This document shows, one piece after another, positions 35,138 to 46,138 of a DNA stretch of 64,000 nucleotides. The notes under the pieces are model-generated. The model did not search any database. It saw nothing but the letters and a program-made list of their open reading frames with translations, and had not been told where the DNA came from. Source of the stretch: Omphalotus guepiniiformis. Taxonomy: Eukaryota > Basidiomycota > Agaricomycetes > Agaricales > Omphalotaceae. Each line of letters begins with the position of its first letter. Within the stretch, counting starts at the first letter, position 1. The position numbers and the translations under genes were made by a program. Location of the stretch: contig JAQOOI010000013.1 in NCBI GenBank assembly GCA_028554645.1, positions 62,001 to 126,000 of the forward strand, in the 5' to 3' direction.

Positions 35138-35823
35138 TTCACTAAAACACACTATCTCATTCATCTCACACATCTACGGAAGAGGTATACACATACATAC
35201 ATATAGACATTTGGAATTACTATCACATCAATGGAGTATTTAATTGTTAAATCGTTCGGTGTCGTTCGGAGTAATATCTTATAATTGATCCTTACATACA
35301 GGCATGAGCTTCTCCGTGGAAGTACATACATACATTGACACACTCGTGAAACTGTCGTGCTTGGAAGCGTTCATTATCATTGTAAAGCGAGGCTTCGCCA
35401 CGGAACCTTTTTTGTTGAGTGTATTACATAATCACAATTGCAAATTGCCGAGAAAGGAAAGTGTTGTACCCCCAGTTGTTATTACGTGTTTGTACAGCAG
35501 TTCACCTTCTCATTGCTATTGTCGTCCAAATCTTTTTGTTCAGATAATGCTCATATACGGAGGGCTTGCTCGCCATGAAAGTCGTCTTCTCAAAAGTAAC
35601 TGAGTGTGCTGTGCTACTCATTGACGACCTGCAAACGTTTCCAACAACTTTACTTACTCTTCAACGTCACTCGGAACTCGGAGTCGTCCAACTTGCCTAT
35701 TTTTTGCCAGCCTTGTTACGCTTTTGGGGTATGTACATTGTATTCTATTCTTTTCTAACTTTTGCTAATGCTTCTTTTTGCATCTGTCAATAGGTATTAT
35801 TAATTGACACCATATAAACAACG
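35138..35823. other. Intergenic, no gene seen
   Basis: Promoter side of the following gene and 3' flank of TRK. Short frames at 35304-35793 have no support. Confidence 0.4.
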
Positions 35824-37644
35824 ATGAACGCCAAGCCGTGTCCTGCAATTCCTCTCCCCGCTCCTCCTGTTAATATCCTTCTACCTCTCCCTCTCACTCC
35901 TAGTCCTATCAAGGACTCATTTGTTGCTGCTGCTCAACTGAGAGGTGCTATAGTTCGTCGTCGCTCTTCGACGTTCCGTGCGATTTCACGGTGGGCACTC
36001 GCCGTCCAGCCCGGTTCACCACCTCCCAATTCTCCTCTTCGATCGCCTTGCGGTTCTCCTAGCTCTGAGGCTCACGGATCATTACACTCTCGTCGCCCGT
36101 CTGTTTCTTCTGGTCTTGGATTCACTCGCAGGAGACCCAGTAACAGTATCTCTCACGGCCCTGCTCAGCCTGGTTCAGCATCGTTCTTGCTGATAGACAC
36201 GCCTACCACTGCGGGTTTCAAACATACTCACACTCCTTCTAGTATACAAAAAGGGTTCAATCTGACCAACCTTGGGTACACCTCTGTATTTGTGCACTTA
36301 CCCCACACGCCTTCTACGCCTTCTCCATTTCTTGCACGAGCTCACGACACTACTGCTCACGTTCACGTACCTGTACCTCCCGTTCCTCAGAGTCCTGTTG
36401 TCGCCCAGAAAAAGGGTTTGAAAAGGTTTCGGTCGCTTGGATTACTGAGACCCTCGCGTGCCCAAGGAAAATCAGTCTCGGCTGCTATCCAGAACGTAGC
36501 TGCTACTGCTACTGCCGTTGCTTCTACTTCATCTACACACCGCCGATCTCGCTCTCGCTCCGGTTCTATCTCTCCCTCTTCTCCTGTCCATCGAGTCACC
36601 ATGTCCTCGAAAGCGAAAACCCATCGTCCCAAATCAAGATCCGTCTCCAACCCGACTTCAGCTAACGTGAAGAAGGCAGGGAGATTCGCTGATGCACCAC
36701 CGCTACCCCCGACTCTTGCTTCTGAGCTTCTGCTCATGCAGTTCATCGACGGTGGGTCTCTTGAGTCTCACGCTAAACGGGTGATGGAGAAGCAGGCGAG
36801 AGCTTTAGCACCCGCCGGGTCTAATCAGGCTTCGAAGAAACACGCTATCTCTGGGTCTGCTGAGCCTCTGCCTCTAGGCACTGTTTTCAGAGATGAGAGA
36901 GGTCAGATTTGGTGGGATGAGGACGAGGCTTTGGAATACAAGGCTCTGCTTCCGCCTGCATCGCCAGACAGCCCGAGTCATGACTGGGTCACCTTTAACA
37001 TGAGCTCGAAGGCCTCCGCTCCAGAGGTAGCTGCTGGGGATGAAGATGAGGAACGACGTGGCTCTGTAACCTCCGTGTCTTCTACTTTATCAGTATCTCT
37101 CAATCACCTGGTAACTCCCGCCCCGGCAGATGGATCTGCACACGCAATGCACCTTCTCAGATCATCCTTTTCCTACGCATCGACCACTCCAGTAAATCCT
37201 CTTGCCATTCCCAACACCGTCAACACTTGCCTCGCAACCGCCTCTGGCGCGGCAGCTAGGAACAAGCGTACTCGGCGTCGTCCTGCTCCTCTGAAGCTAC
37301 ACTCGTCCTCTGCTATCTCCAATCATGCGAACGCCTTTGAAGATTCGTTTGTTCCTTCACCTATGGCTGTCGCCATGGCTTCTATTACGCCTGTTCGTCG
37401 TCGACATCGTGCATCAACCAGTCGAATGTCTGCTCCTGCCAGCTGCATCGAGTTTGCTTCTTCTGTCAAGTCTCGGAGGGGAGCAGTCGACCGTGATGGG
37501 GATGTGGTTATGAAGGAGAACGAGTGCCAAGTGAACGTCGAGGAGGGTCATCGAGATGCCAGGGAACGCGCTATGATGAAGAAGAAGGCCTCTAAAATCA
37601 ATTTACGAAGCCGGGCGAAAGCTCTATTTGGTGGGCTCGCCTAA
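35824..37644 (+). CDS. Large disordered basidiomycete protein (606 aa)
   Basis: One uninterrupted frame from ATG 35824 to TAA 37644. It is rich in Pro, Ser and Ala with basic patches (HRRSRSRSGSISPSS, KSRSVSNPTS). The best-ordered part is a short conserved-looking block near 36880 (GTVFRDERGQIWWDEDEALEY), preceded by LPPTLASELLLMQF. The C-terminus is basic (KKKASKINLRSRAKALFGG). No enzyme motif, signal peptide or membrane segment. Coding is convincing from length and codon regularity. A piece of its 3' part reappears at 39358-39500 as a fragment. I do not recognise the function. Confidence 0.7.
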   Translation: MNAKPCPAIPLPAPPVNILLPLPLTPSPIKDSFVAAAQLRGAIVRRRSSTFRAISRWALAVQPGSPPPNSPLRSPCGSPSSEAHGSLHSRRPSVSSGLGFTRRRPSNSISHGPAQPGSASFLLIDTPTTAGFKHTHTPSSIQKGFNLTNLGYTSVFVHLPHTPSTPSPFLARAHDTTAHVHVPVPPVPQSPVVAQKKGLKRFRSLGLLRPSRAQGKSVSAAIQNVAATATAVASTSSTHRRSRSRSGSISPSSPVHRVTMSSKAKTHRPKSRSVSNPTSANVKKAGRFADAPPLPPTLASELLLMQFIDGGSLESHAKRVMEKQARALAPAGSNQASKKHAISGSAEPLPLGTVFRDERGQIWWDEDEALEYKALLPPASPDSPSHDWVTFNMSSKASAPEVAAGDEDEERRGSVTSVSSTLSVSLNHLVTPAPADGSAHAMHLLRSSFSYASTTPVNPLAIPNTVNTCLATASGAAARNKRTRRRPAPLKLHSSSAISNHANAFEDSFVPSPMAVAMASITPVRRRHRASTSRMSAPASCIEFASSVKSRRGAVDRDGDVVMKENECQVNVEEGHRDARERAMMKKKASKINLRSRAKALFGGLA

Positions 37645-38571
37645 AACGTTTTTTTCTGTTTCAATCATGACAAATGCATTTCTCTCATGATCGTTCATGA
37701 TCGTCATTTCAACTGTATTCTCAATTCCTGTAATATCCTCCCTGGTTTCTGGGTTCCGGGTTCTTTCTATACCTCCGCTGTATCCTCTAGTGCCCCTGCT
37801 TTGTTCTGCTTTGATCTCTTTACTACCTGTAGCCTATCGTGTACGTGGACGACTTGTTCGTCCTCTCGTATTAATATTCTGCTGTGCAGATCGCTTGTAT
37901 TAGTCCTTTTTTGTAGGATTTGTTGTAATCGAAAGACCACCAGTTTCTGACCACCAGTATCTGACTACCAGTCTCTAACCAAATGAAGATCATGACTCCC
38001 ATGCGAGGATTCAATCGCTGCGAATCTGCGAAAGACAGCTGCTGCTTGCTGATTGAGATGGATAAGGCTGATACATGATATTCGCAAACAGCAATAGAAG
38101 CATGACATGGCGCCAGATTACTATTAGTATTTCCACAGAAATTTGTACAAGCCTTGACATTTGGGTAAGACGACAAACAAGTGCGATTCTAAGGTATCCT
38201 CTGAAATACACTGCATGATTTGTTTCAACTTCTTTCAAGAAAATATAACCTCGATTTCATGGTGGGTATAATGAAGTTGTGGGTATATATCCCGTCGTCA
38301 TCGTCGTCTGATACACCGACGCAGACGGTGATACAGTCGAAGTCGACGTAAGTCGGTGACGGGCTGTACAAGAAAGACGAAGATAGTGGTATCCCTCGGT
38401 TCTTCGACGAAACGGGAAACGATGTTGAAAGACAAGCCAGAGCGAGAAGGAATCAATGATCTCCAACACCATCACCGCCTGTCACCTTCTCAACAACCAT
38501 CTTTAGCTTCTTTCGACTCTGTGCACCAGAGTCCTGCAGGTCCGAGTCATCCCTCCTGAGAATAAATATGG
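37645..38571. other. Intergenic, no gene seen
   Basis: 3' flank of the disordered-protein gene, then mixed sequence with only small frames. Confidence 0.4.
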
Positions 38572-39300
38572 CTAGAAGGGCTGACGACGATGTTGAGTGT
38601 CCAGTCTGAGAAAAGTGTGAAGAGCAGAGGTGCCCACTCCGTCAATCGGAGCACAACCTATCCTCACCGTCCAGTCTAGCCTTAGGCGAGTCGTCCACAC
38701 GGGGAGGATCCACGAGCAAAGACTCTGACGCCCTTCTATAGAAAGGGTGTACCTCCAAAGACCCAAATTGTTCCTCGAAAGCCTCGAAGGCGGCCTTCGC
38801 CCCCTTGAAGCAGTCAGCGTACCTGGCCTGCAGATGAACAATCCCAGGACGAGTCACCGCTTCATAACATTAAAACAAAGTAACCACAAAATCGTAAAAA
38901 AAACTTCTTCACACCAACCCGCTTTTCAGCGTCTTTAAAGAAGAATTTGAGACACTCGTTGCGGACTGCACGATTCACGATAACGTCTATACGGTCAAAT
39001 GTTGGGGAGAAGATTTTGTTCTGAGGTGTTCTCGATGTGCCGTCAGCGCTTGTCCTGTTCGAAACTGTATGGAGCAGGGCGAGTTCGTGATTGGGGTGTC
39101 GATTGTGTAGTGCAAAGCCAAAACCCGAGCCAAAACGTTGACTCTATCTCATGGCAAAAAGCTATGCTCTAGCTCCGGTACTCCATCCGATGAGTCGACG
39201 AGGGCGTTCACGAGATGAATGACGTTAACGTGGTAAGATCCCTTCTGAACCTCGAGGGCCATGAATTCTGGCGTCCCCTGTAGGCATCCTGTGTAAGGCA
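38572..39300 (-). pseudogene. Decayed FunK1-like kinase remnant
   Basis: Reading the minus strand from 39290 gives a kinase activation-segment-like block, GTPEFMALEVQKGSYH. Then, in a shifted frame, HEIESTFWLGFWLCTTQ appears, which matches the 'HDLESLFWLL.W.C' signature of fungal FunK1 kinases. Further blocks follow: VNRAVRNECLKFFFKD (near 38960) and GIVHLQARYADCFKGAKAAF through FYRRASE (38850-38720). Stops and frame changes separate them (for example a TGA after KR and a stop inside the 39000-39050 stretch), and no upstream ATP-binding lobe is present. Some breaks could be introns, but not all have GT-AG edges. Likely a 5'-truncated pseudogene. Confidence 0.4.
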
Positions 39301-39357
39301 AAACAAATGTATGAACTCGGAACACTTACTATCTTGCGATCTTCCGGCGCCACCTCA

Positions 39358-39500
39358 TCAGGACTCCTCTATCGCATTTGAGGACTCATTTGTTTCTTCA
39401 CCTGTGGCCATCGCCATGGCTTCTATCACGCCTGTTTGCCGTCGACATCGTCCATCGAGCGGTCGAGTGTCTGCTCCTGCCAGCTGCATCGAGACTGTTC
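39358..39500 (+). pseudogene. Duplicated fragment of the 35.8-37.6 kb gene
   Basis: The frame reads AFEDSFVSSPVAIAMASITPV then RRHRPSSGRVSAPASCIE. This matches, with few changes, the segment near 37340-37455 of the 606-residue protein (AFEDSFVPSPMAVAMASITPV, RRHRASTSRMSAPASCIE). Nothing before or after the fragment matches, so it is a short displaced copy of about 140 bp. Confidence 0.75.
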
Positions 39501-39664
39501 ACTGAAAAACTGCGCCTGGGGCGCAAGTAACAATACTATTTCCAAAGAACGTCTGTATTCTATAACAGTGCTTTGGAATGGTATTTTGAATCGCATCTAT
39601 TTTCATTCTTGTATCAAGATAGATCGGCAGTTGAAAAATGTTAGCCACCATGAGGATACGTACC

Positions 39665-40261
39665 TCAATAACTGTTCGCATCGTCCGCCGACGCCAATTC
39701 AAACCCGACCCAAATCACTTCCGAGCAACCAGTACATCCAACAAGGTGTATTCCTGCCTCCATCTGCTCATCAGTGATCCTATAGCTCTGCCCACATCTA
39801 CATGGATAGGTCCACGCAGTCTCTGACGCCGGATCTTGTGTAAAGTCTTCCAGCGACACAACCTGAGCTGGTCGAGGGGCAGCGCATGTCCTCTGATTCT
39901 GGTTCAACCTGGCATCATACTGAGCTCGGAGTGAAGGTGATGATAAGACGTTGAAAGCAGCCTTGATCGTTGCAATGTGAATAGCAGCATCTTGGGAAGG
40001 ATTTAATGCGTTTTTATCGGGATGATGGTTTAACAAAGCCCGATGATATGCAGCTTTGACATCATGAGTAGATGAAGTCCTAGCAACAGCTAGAACTTTG
40101 TAAAAATCGACATCACTTTGCGGATCCAGCTTGGAAGTCGTTCCAGATGGTGAGGGAGCGGGTAAAGAAACTGAGCACGTGCGATGTACCTTATCATGCC
40201 AAGATGCCGAGCTGATGCCGAGGCTGTTCCTGGCTGTTCTGATGCTCAGTCCTGTTGCCAA
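39665..40261 (-). CDS. DPH4: DPH4-type J-protein with CSL zinc finger
   Basis: A J-domain (VDFYKVLAV, KAAYHRALLNHHPDKNA with the HPD triad, IKAAFNVLSSPSLRAQYD) is followed by VSLEDF and a CSL zinc ribbon (YPCRCGQSYRI, then LVGCTGCSEVIWV). J-domain plus CSL finger is diagnostic for Dph4/Jjj3, which stimulates Hsp70 and feeds electrons or iron to the diphthamide pathway that modifies His in elongation factor 2. The stop is at 39665. The first codon is unclear: the frame is open to about 40261, but no in-frame ATG is seen before KLDPQSDVDFYK, so a small 5' exon is probably missing from my model. Confidence 0.87.
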   Translation of the reverse strand: MATGLSIRTARNSLGISSASWHDKVHRTCSVSLPAPSPSGTTSKLDPQSDVDFYKVLAVARTSSTHDVKAAYHRALLNHHPDKNALNPSQDAAIHIATIKAAFNVLSSPSLRAQYDARLNQNQRTCAAPRPAQVVSLEDFTQDPASETAWTYPCRCGQSYRITDEQMEAGIHLVGCTGCSEVIWVGFELASADDANSY

Positions 40262-40399
40262 CAGCGGCTGTTAAGAGTGTTATTAGCACTGCACGTATGA
40301 TGATTCTGTTCTTTTCATCTTTCTCTCAAAGGTCCTTGAAGGACGACTTGAAATTTCTTCACTCTATACTTTCGTTATGTCCAGCGAGTTTTCTTCGTG

Positions 40400-41798
40400 A
40401 TGGGTCTCAGGAATCAAACATTCGACGACCGGGACACAACAAATTTGAGATACGCTGGTGGATGGCCTGTTCCCAACGATGGCTCTTGGAATGCTAGCAG
40501 TGTTGGGGAAAGTGGGACCTTGTCCTCAACTAAAGACCCTACAGCCAATATCACATTCAGTCAGTCTACGATTATTTCTCTGCTCTCGTCTGTGAATCTT
40601 GACTTGTTGATTATTCCTAGCTTTTCCAGGTGTGATTCTGCTCGAATACCTGTCCAGGATGATCTACCGCTAATGCTTGTTATGACAGTTCCTGCGAATG
40701 CTATTTATTACTATGGTATACCCCGCTGCTGTGGAGGTCTATATGCTATATGCGTCGATTGCGATCCGAATGCACCAGTTTTCGAGACCATCGATGCAGT
40801 GAATCGGACTGACAATGGCCAAAACCCTCCCGTAAGGCTCCTTGTCCCCCAACTCCAAAAAAACCTTCTTTTGACCATTTATCATCGTCCAGGTTGTACT
40901 TTGGTCCCGTACCTTTACCAACTTTGGCATACACGAAATCATCCTAACTAACCAGAACGATCCTCGTTTTGGTAATAACTCGCAAATCACTATCGATAAA
41001 TTCGATCTTCAAGTTGAAGACGACAGCTCAACTGCGACTACTACCGTTGGAGCAGCTAGTCCGAGTACTATTTCTCCTACGACAGCAACAGAACCAGAGA
41101 CGGCGCCTTCATCATCGCCACCACCACCACTTTCATCGTCTCCATTATCGTCTCCTTCATCGTCCGCACCGGTAGGCGCAATCGTTGGAGGCGTCCTCGG
41201 AGGGATCGCTGTAATAGCTGTAACTATATTCATATGGCTCTTCCTACGTCGACGCACAGCCCGCCGTATCAGTGCTGAAGCCCCGCCCATGTCCGAGCCC
41301 CAACCTTTCTTCCCATACACACTCACATCGCGTCCCGCGCCGCCTGAGCGTCCACAAAAGGGCGCAACTTCTAGCACGAGTGGCGCCGGACGCGGACGCG
41401 GACAAGGATACGGATACAGTAAACGTAACCTTGGTGCAAACCCACAACTTTCCACTACTACTAGCGAAATTTCAGCTGTAGAGTCTACATCGAGGATAGA
41501 ACCGCACACGTCGCCTGTCCGCTCGCCGATGCCGCCTCGCTTACCTCGAAGAGAGACGGATGCAGGTCGGATACCCGAGGACGACTTTGATGTAGAAGAA
41601 GAAGAGACTTTGCCGCCTGAATACGATCAGGTTTTCCGTCGGAATGACGGTGGAGGAGTTAATGCGCAAGGTGGATTGTCTGTACCTGTTCAATCTACTT
41701 CTTCGGGAGTGGGAGTGCTTACAGGTACTAGGCTTGTTGAAGATCATGGTGTTCCCGGTGATACACTACAGCCTTCACCTCGTAGGAGGAAATTCTAA
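40400..41798 (+). CDS. Single-pass membrane protein with short cytoplasmic tail
   Basis: Exons 40400-40559, 40689-40831 and 40893-41798 join in frame to 402 residues. The ectodomain starts with the DDRD..LRYAGGW block that opens many basidiomycete surface proteins and carries NxS/T sites (NASS, NITF, NRTD, NNS). A Ser/Thr/Pro-rich stalk (ATEPETAPSSSPPPPLSS) precedes one membrane helix (VGAIVGGVLGGIAVIAVTIF), then a basic stop-transfer WLFLRRR. The cytoplasmic part contains PRLPRRETDAGRIPED and TLPPEYDQV. A signal-peptide exon is expected upstream of 40400 but I could not place it. The middle exon boundary is the weakest. A decayed copy lies at 58.0-59.1 kb. Role unknown; perhaps a cell-surface receptor or adhesin. 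Confidence 0.68.
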
Positions 41799-42494
41799 AT
41801 ATATCTTTCTTTCTTGGGACTATAACTTGGTAATGTCTTGCATTGTATTACTTACTAGAATCAATCTGTGAATAGGCTTTTTTTCGTGGTGCTTTGCGAC
41901 AAACTCTTTTCACAATGTAATGAAATTCGCCCGCAACGATCTCTGCCGAGGGACCTCGTCGACTTCGTAGACCGCACATGGTAGTTCGCGAGGGTACTGA
42001 GCTCGAATGTACCCCAGCGGTGGAAGTGCTGGAACTCACAATATCGGGAAGTTGCATACGCAATGCCTCTGGTTCCGGAACTGGACAGAGAGGCCTTGCG
42101 CTACGCGGGAGGGATGATACGTTGACGTTGTATTATCTCAGTCTGACAAACGACTCAGACAGAGGATGTCTTGTGATGTGGCAATGAACTTGGGAGAAGG
42201 CTGCTAGGTGAGGAGATTGAAGCTGAAGCAGTGGATAAGACTGAGCTGCATTATTGTTCTAGGTGCCGTGGTTGTCGTCGAGACGGATGTTAGAAGTGGA
42301 GAGGTAGATGGTGGTCAAGTGAAAGGTAGCTTCATTGTCATCAAAGAACTCTCAGACACAAAGCTGAAATGATACAAATGCTACGCAGATTGAGCTCGGA
42401 AAGAGTTATATAAACAAATGGCTGATGATTCAAAGCTACGCGATATATTGTACATCAATTTCTGACAGTTAAGGAAACGAGGAAGCCGGGCAAT
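41799..42494. other. Intergenic, convergent 3' flanks
   Basis: Contains the 3' flank of the membrane-protein gene, part of which (about 41799-41930) is also present in the 59 kb copy. No further gene seen. Confidence 0.4.
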
Positions 42495-45330
42495 TTACAA
42501 GATGGGGCAGACCTTCTGAGGCGAAGCAATGTACTGTTCAGGACGCGTCAAGAACGGATTCTCTGGTACCTTTGTACTCTTCTTCTTCCACTTTTCCCAA
42601 TCGAGGCCGAACCTGAGCTTGTAGACTCGCACCGTCTCATCAGTCTTATTATCCCTATCTACCTCCAGAATCGCTCCAGGCTCGAGGATGATTTCAGCCG
42701 TAGGAGAGTCTGGTTCCTGCTTCCCATTGACAATCTTTGTGGTTATCGCAACACCAGAAAGGTTGGAGATATGGACCTTGATGGGGTCTCCCGTCTGGTT
42801 GATGATCCAACGGCGAATTTGTGCTTGGGCACGGGTGAGGGAGGAGGAGGGGGAATCATCTCCCTTGGTGTTGATGACCCTGGGATCAAGGATGTGTCTA
42901 GAGAGTCGAAGGGCAAGGGCAACCAAAGTGAGAGTCGGGTTGACTTCTGGCGAGAAGGGGAACAGCGATAAATCACAGACGTAAACATTCGTCGTACCAC
43001 GGAGCAGGAGGTTCTGATCAAGGCAGTATGAAGTGTCACGTCCCCCACGTTGCATAGGAATTGTTCCCAGCTCATGAGCTACACCACCTAACTCGAGCGG
43101 TTTGAAAAAGTCGTCGTCGTCGACCTGGATCTGAGCGCCTTCCGGATCGAGGACACACATGTCACAAAGGTCCAATTCTCCCTGTATAGTCTTAAAGACG
43201 CTCTCAGTGAGCTCACGGAGATCAGAGATGTCGCCTCTGTCATCGGGAGAGGTGTTGAATGGTGCTCTGCGTCCAGCAGTGACGATTGGCTCTGCATTGC
43301 GACGCTTCGCTGCATTACGCGGCTCGGAATTTAGCTGTATGGTATTCCTGTCAAGGAGGGGCTCAGGGAAGATAAATGCTGCGATCATTTTGGGATAATC
43401 CGTGTTCGTGTATCGTTGCTGGTTGGGGTAGAATGTACGTGGGAGGAAGGAGCTGGCTCCGACAGCAACATTGAGGAGTGCAATCCTCTTGGATTTCTTG
43501 CATCGAACATAGGTCTGGAGCTTCATCGCCCCTACCTTGTCTCGGACCTCTGTCTGCAGGTACCCGAATGTTCTGGTAGCAGCAAATATGTCGTGGTCGG
43601 TGAGATGAAGTCCGCCATTTTCCTGGAGTTGGGTGGCTAGGCTAGCGCTGGTACGCATGAGAATGGCAGGGGATCCAACACTTCCTGCACCCAGAATGAT
43701 TCTACCTCTGTCCTTGAGCTTGATGAGCGTGTCGGCACCAGAGCGGTCGCGAACCCAGACTCCAGAGTAGAACTCGTCGTCCTCACCGAGCTCTAGACTA
43801 CGAACGTCAGAGTTAATGAGGATCTTGAAGTTCTGGTGTTCAATGTTCTTGCCAGACCCGTCTCGATTCTTGCTCATGGCAATCTCAAGAAGTTTATCGA
43901 TTGGGCTGTAGGCGCCGCGAGCAAAGTCAAAGTTTTTCTCCTCCTTGAACTCTGAAGCAATGCGACCCCATTGCCACTGGCACCCTCTCCCGCTGACCAT
44001 GTTCAAACGCTCCATCAACGATGCGTGATAGGCACCCGTCGTTGGGTTGAACAAACCCATGAGGTTCTCCGCCTTTCTGTACCACTGTCCAACCAACTGC
44101 TGCCGCAGATCAGTGCTAAATTCCTTCTCTAGCGTCTCGTCGTGAATGCGAGGGGCAAACAGACCCCAAGCAGCACCACGACCACCAAGATTGAACATCT
44201 CACCAGCCTTCCACTCCTTAGCTTGATCCTGTTCGCGGAACGTGTAATCTGTCTTAAAAAGAGAGAAGAAAGTGTCGTTCTGCTGCCCGCGGTCCTCTCC
44301 AAAACCACCTGGGCGGGATGCATTCAAGCAATGCGAGTGGAAAGGGACGCCTCCTTTCTCAATGACAAGCACACTCTTGGCTTTATCGCCAAGTTTAGAG
44401 TTGGTATCAAAGAGATCACCTGCGACAACTCCAGCACCCATACCAGTGCCAATAATGATGATGTCGTATGGCTCCTTTGCAGCATTTTGCGGAGTCAAGG
44501 TGAACCAGTGATCTTCAAATGTCTTTCCAGAACCCTTCTTTCCACCGTCAGCATTGTTGCCGCCGTTGTCACTGCCGCCATTGTTGCCGCCGTTGTTGCC
44601 GCCGTTGTCACTGCCACCATTATTGCCACCTTTGTCGTCGATCCGTTGAAACTCCCAATGTTGGTTGGTCTAGAACACAACAATACAAATTGTGAGTGAT
44701 GATTGTTTATTGTGATTATGATAAGGTCTTTTACCTCATCGTCACTAGTAGATGAATAGAAGTGAACAGTGCCCTCCTAGGTAGAAAACTCAGTGGCAAT
44801 TTCTCGTGTTCCAAGTCAATGAATGCAAAGGCTTACAGCATTACGGCCAGGTTTTGGCTCCATACGGGAATCTAAAACTTCATTAGAGTCTTGAATGGAG
44901 ATACTGTAGAGTTCTCAGAACAGTAGAAAACCAGATATGATGAACTCACATAGACCATTTAGAGCTTGCAACAATATTCCAGACAGCTGATGGGCCTTGC
45001 TGTCCTTCAGCAAATCCATGGTACCAGTACATGCCACGACCATGTTTCTCCTTTGGAGAGGCCTTCATGCCAATGGAGGGATTCTGGAAAGGAGTTATAT
45101 GCCAATAGTTGCCTGACACTTGCTTAAATGACCACTGTCAAAAATGGATCCGTCAAGTATTCCTTTACAGTGATCAATCATAAAATTACCTTGAAGAAAT
45201 CATTGTCTTGAAGGCTCTCAAGGTGAATCCAATGTTCTGAGCCAGACATGTATCTCCAGTAACGTGCATTCTGACCATAGACTCTGACATAGTAGACACC
45301 AGACTGATCAGGTTGGTTTTTCCAGGACAT
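42495..45330 (-). CDS. Lectin-like domain fused to a GMC oxidoreductase
   Basis: Five exons (45330-45190, 45134-44950, 44903-44837, 44776-44735, 44669-42495) join in frame to 869 residues. Residues 1-~160 form a Trp/Tyr-rich beta domain (YYVRVYGQNARYWRYMSG, HWIHLES, TNQHWEFQRI) resembling a carbohydrate-binding module. A Gly/Asn repeat linker (GGNNGGSDN units) follows. The remainder is a flavin oxidoreductase of the GMC type: IIIIGTGMGAGVVAG (about 215-229), FNLGGRGAAWG, a C-terminal HELGTIPM (HxxGT) motif and EVNPTLTLVALALRL. Such enzymes oxidise alcohols or sugars and commonly yield H2O2. No signal peptide is visible. Base composition changes abruptly at the linker: the lectin exons are AT-rich, the oxidase exon is not. 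Divergent from the DyP peroxidase. Confidence 0.82.
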
Positions 45331-46138
45331 TTAAGAGTTTGAGGTTATAACCTAGAGATAATGAAGGATGTACAATGTTTTGAGGAGGCTTTTATGTTGG
45401 GACAGATGCTAACGACTATGATTGGATGCTAGTGCACCATAAAACAAGAAGACAAGTTGACAGATTGAAGCATTGATAATGACCATGAGAAGTCTATGTG
45501 TTCAATTGCAGCTGTCTACTTTTTACTACTGATTCAAGATATATATGTGATAGATGATAGAAGCTAGACTCTGAGATAAATCACTGTTCCAGGCTTAATG
45601 GCTTGGAGTTCAAGACAATTGAATCGAACACATTATTCCTGTCCAAGAAAAGAGCTTTTCATGAGAAATATATAAATCATCGTTGTCAGATTTGTAGGTC
45701 TGAGTTTGACTGGTTTGTCAAAAGATCTTGTACTTGCTTCTCATAGCAGCATGATTCTAAGCACATGTCTGGCCTGCTGACTGCTGCAGTTGTGCATCTG
45801 TTAAGCAGAATGATACACTGTGACAGAAGAAATGTTTCCCAGGCTTGATAGATTATCTTGAATAGAAAAGAAGACAATACTATAGAATAGATACTAGCTA
45901 TGAGCTATTAACATGAACGGGTCAAATATGTAAATGATAGAGATTGATAAGATAAGTTGACTTTTCAAATGGATGCAAAAGAAGGACTTTGCTACATGTG
46001 ACAATGACAGTTTCAATGGAATCATTACTTACATTCAAAGATAATGGCCTAGACACAAAGCCCACTGTGAATTGAACACACATAAAAAGTTAACTTTTTG
46101 TATGACTTCACATCTAGAAATCCTCTAGCATTATAGTT
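45331..46138. promoter_or_regulatory. Shared intergenic region of the oxidase and peroxidase genes
   Basis: This 0.8 kb AT-rich spacer lies between the start codons of the lectin-GMC gene (minus) and the DyP gene (plus), so both promoters must be in it. TATA-like stretches occur (for example near 45540 and 45670). No coding signal. Co-regulation is inferred from geometry only. Confidence 0.45.
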
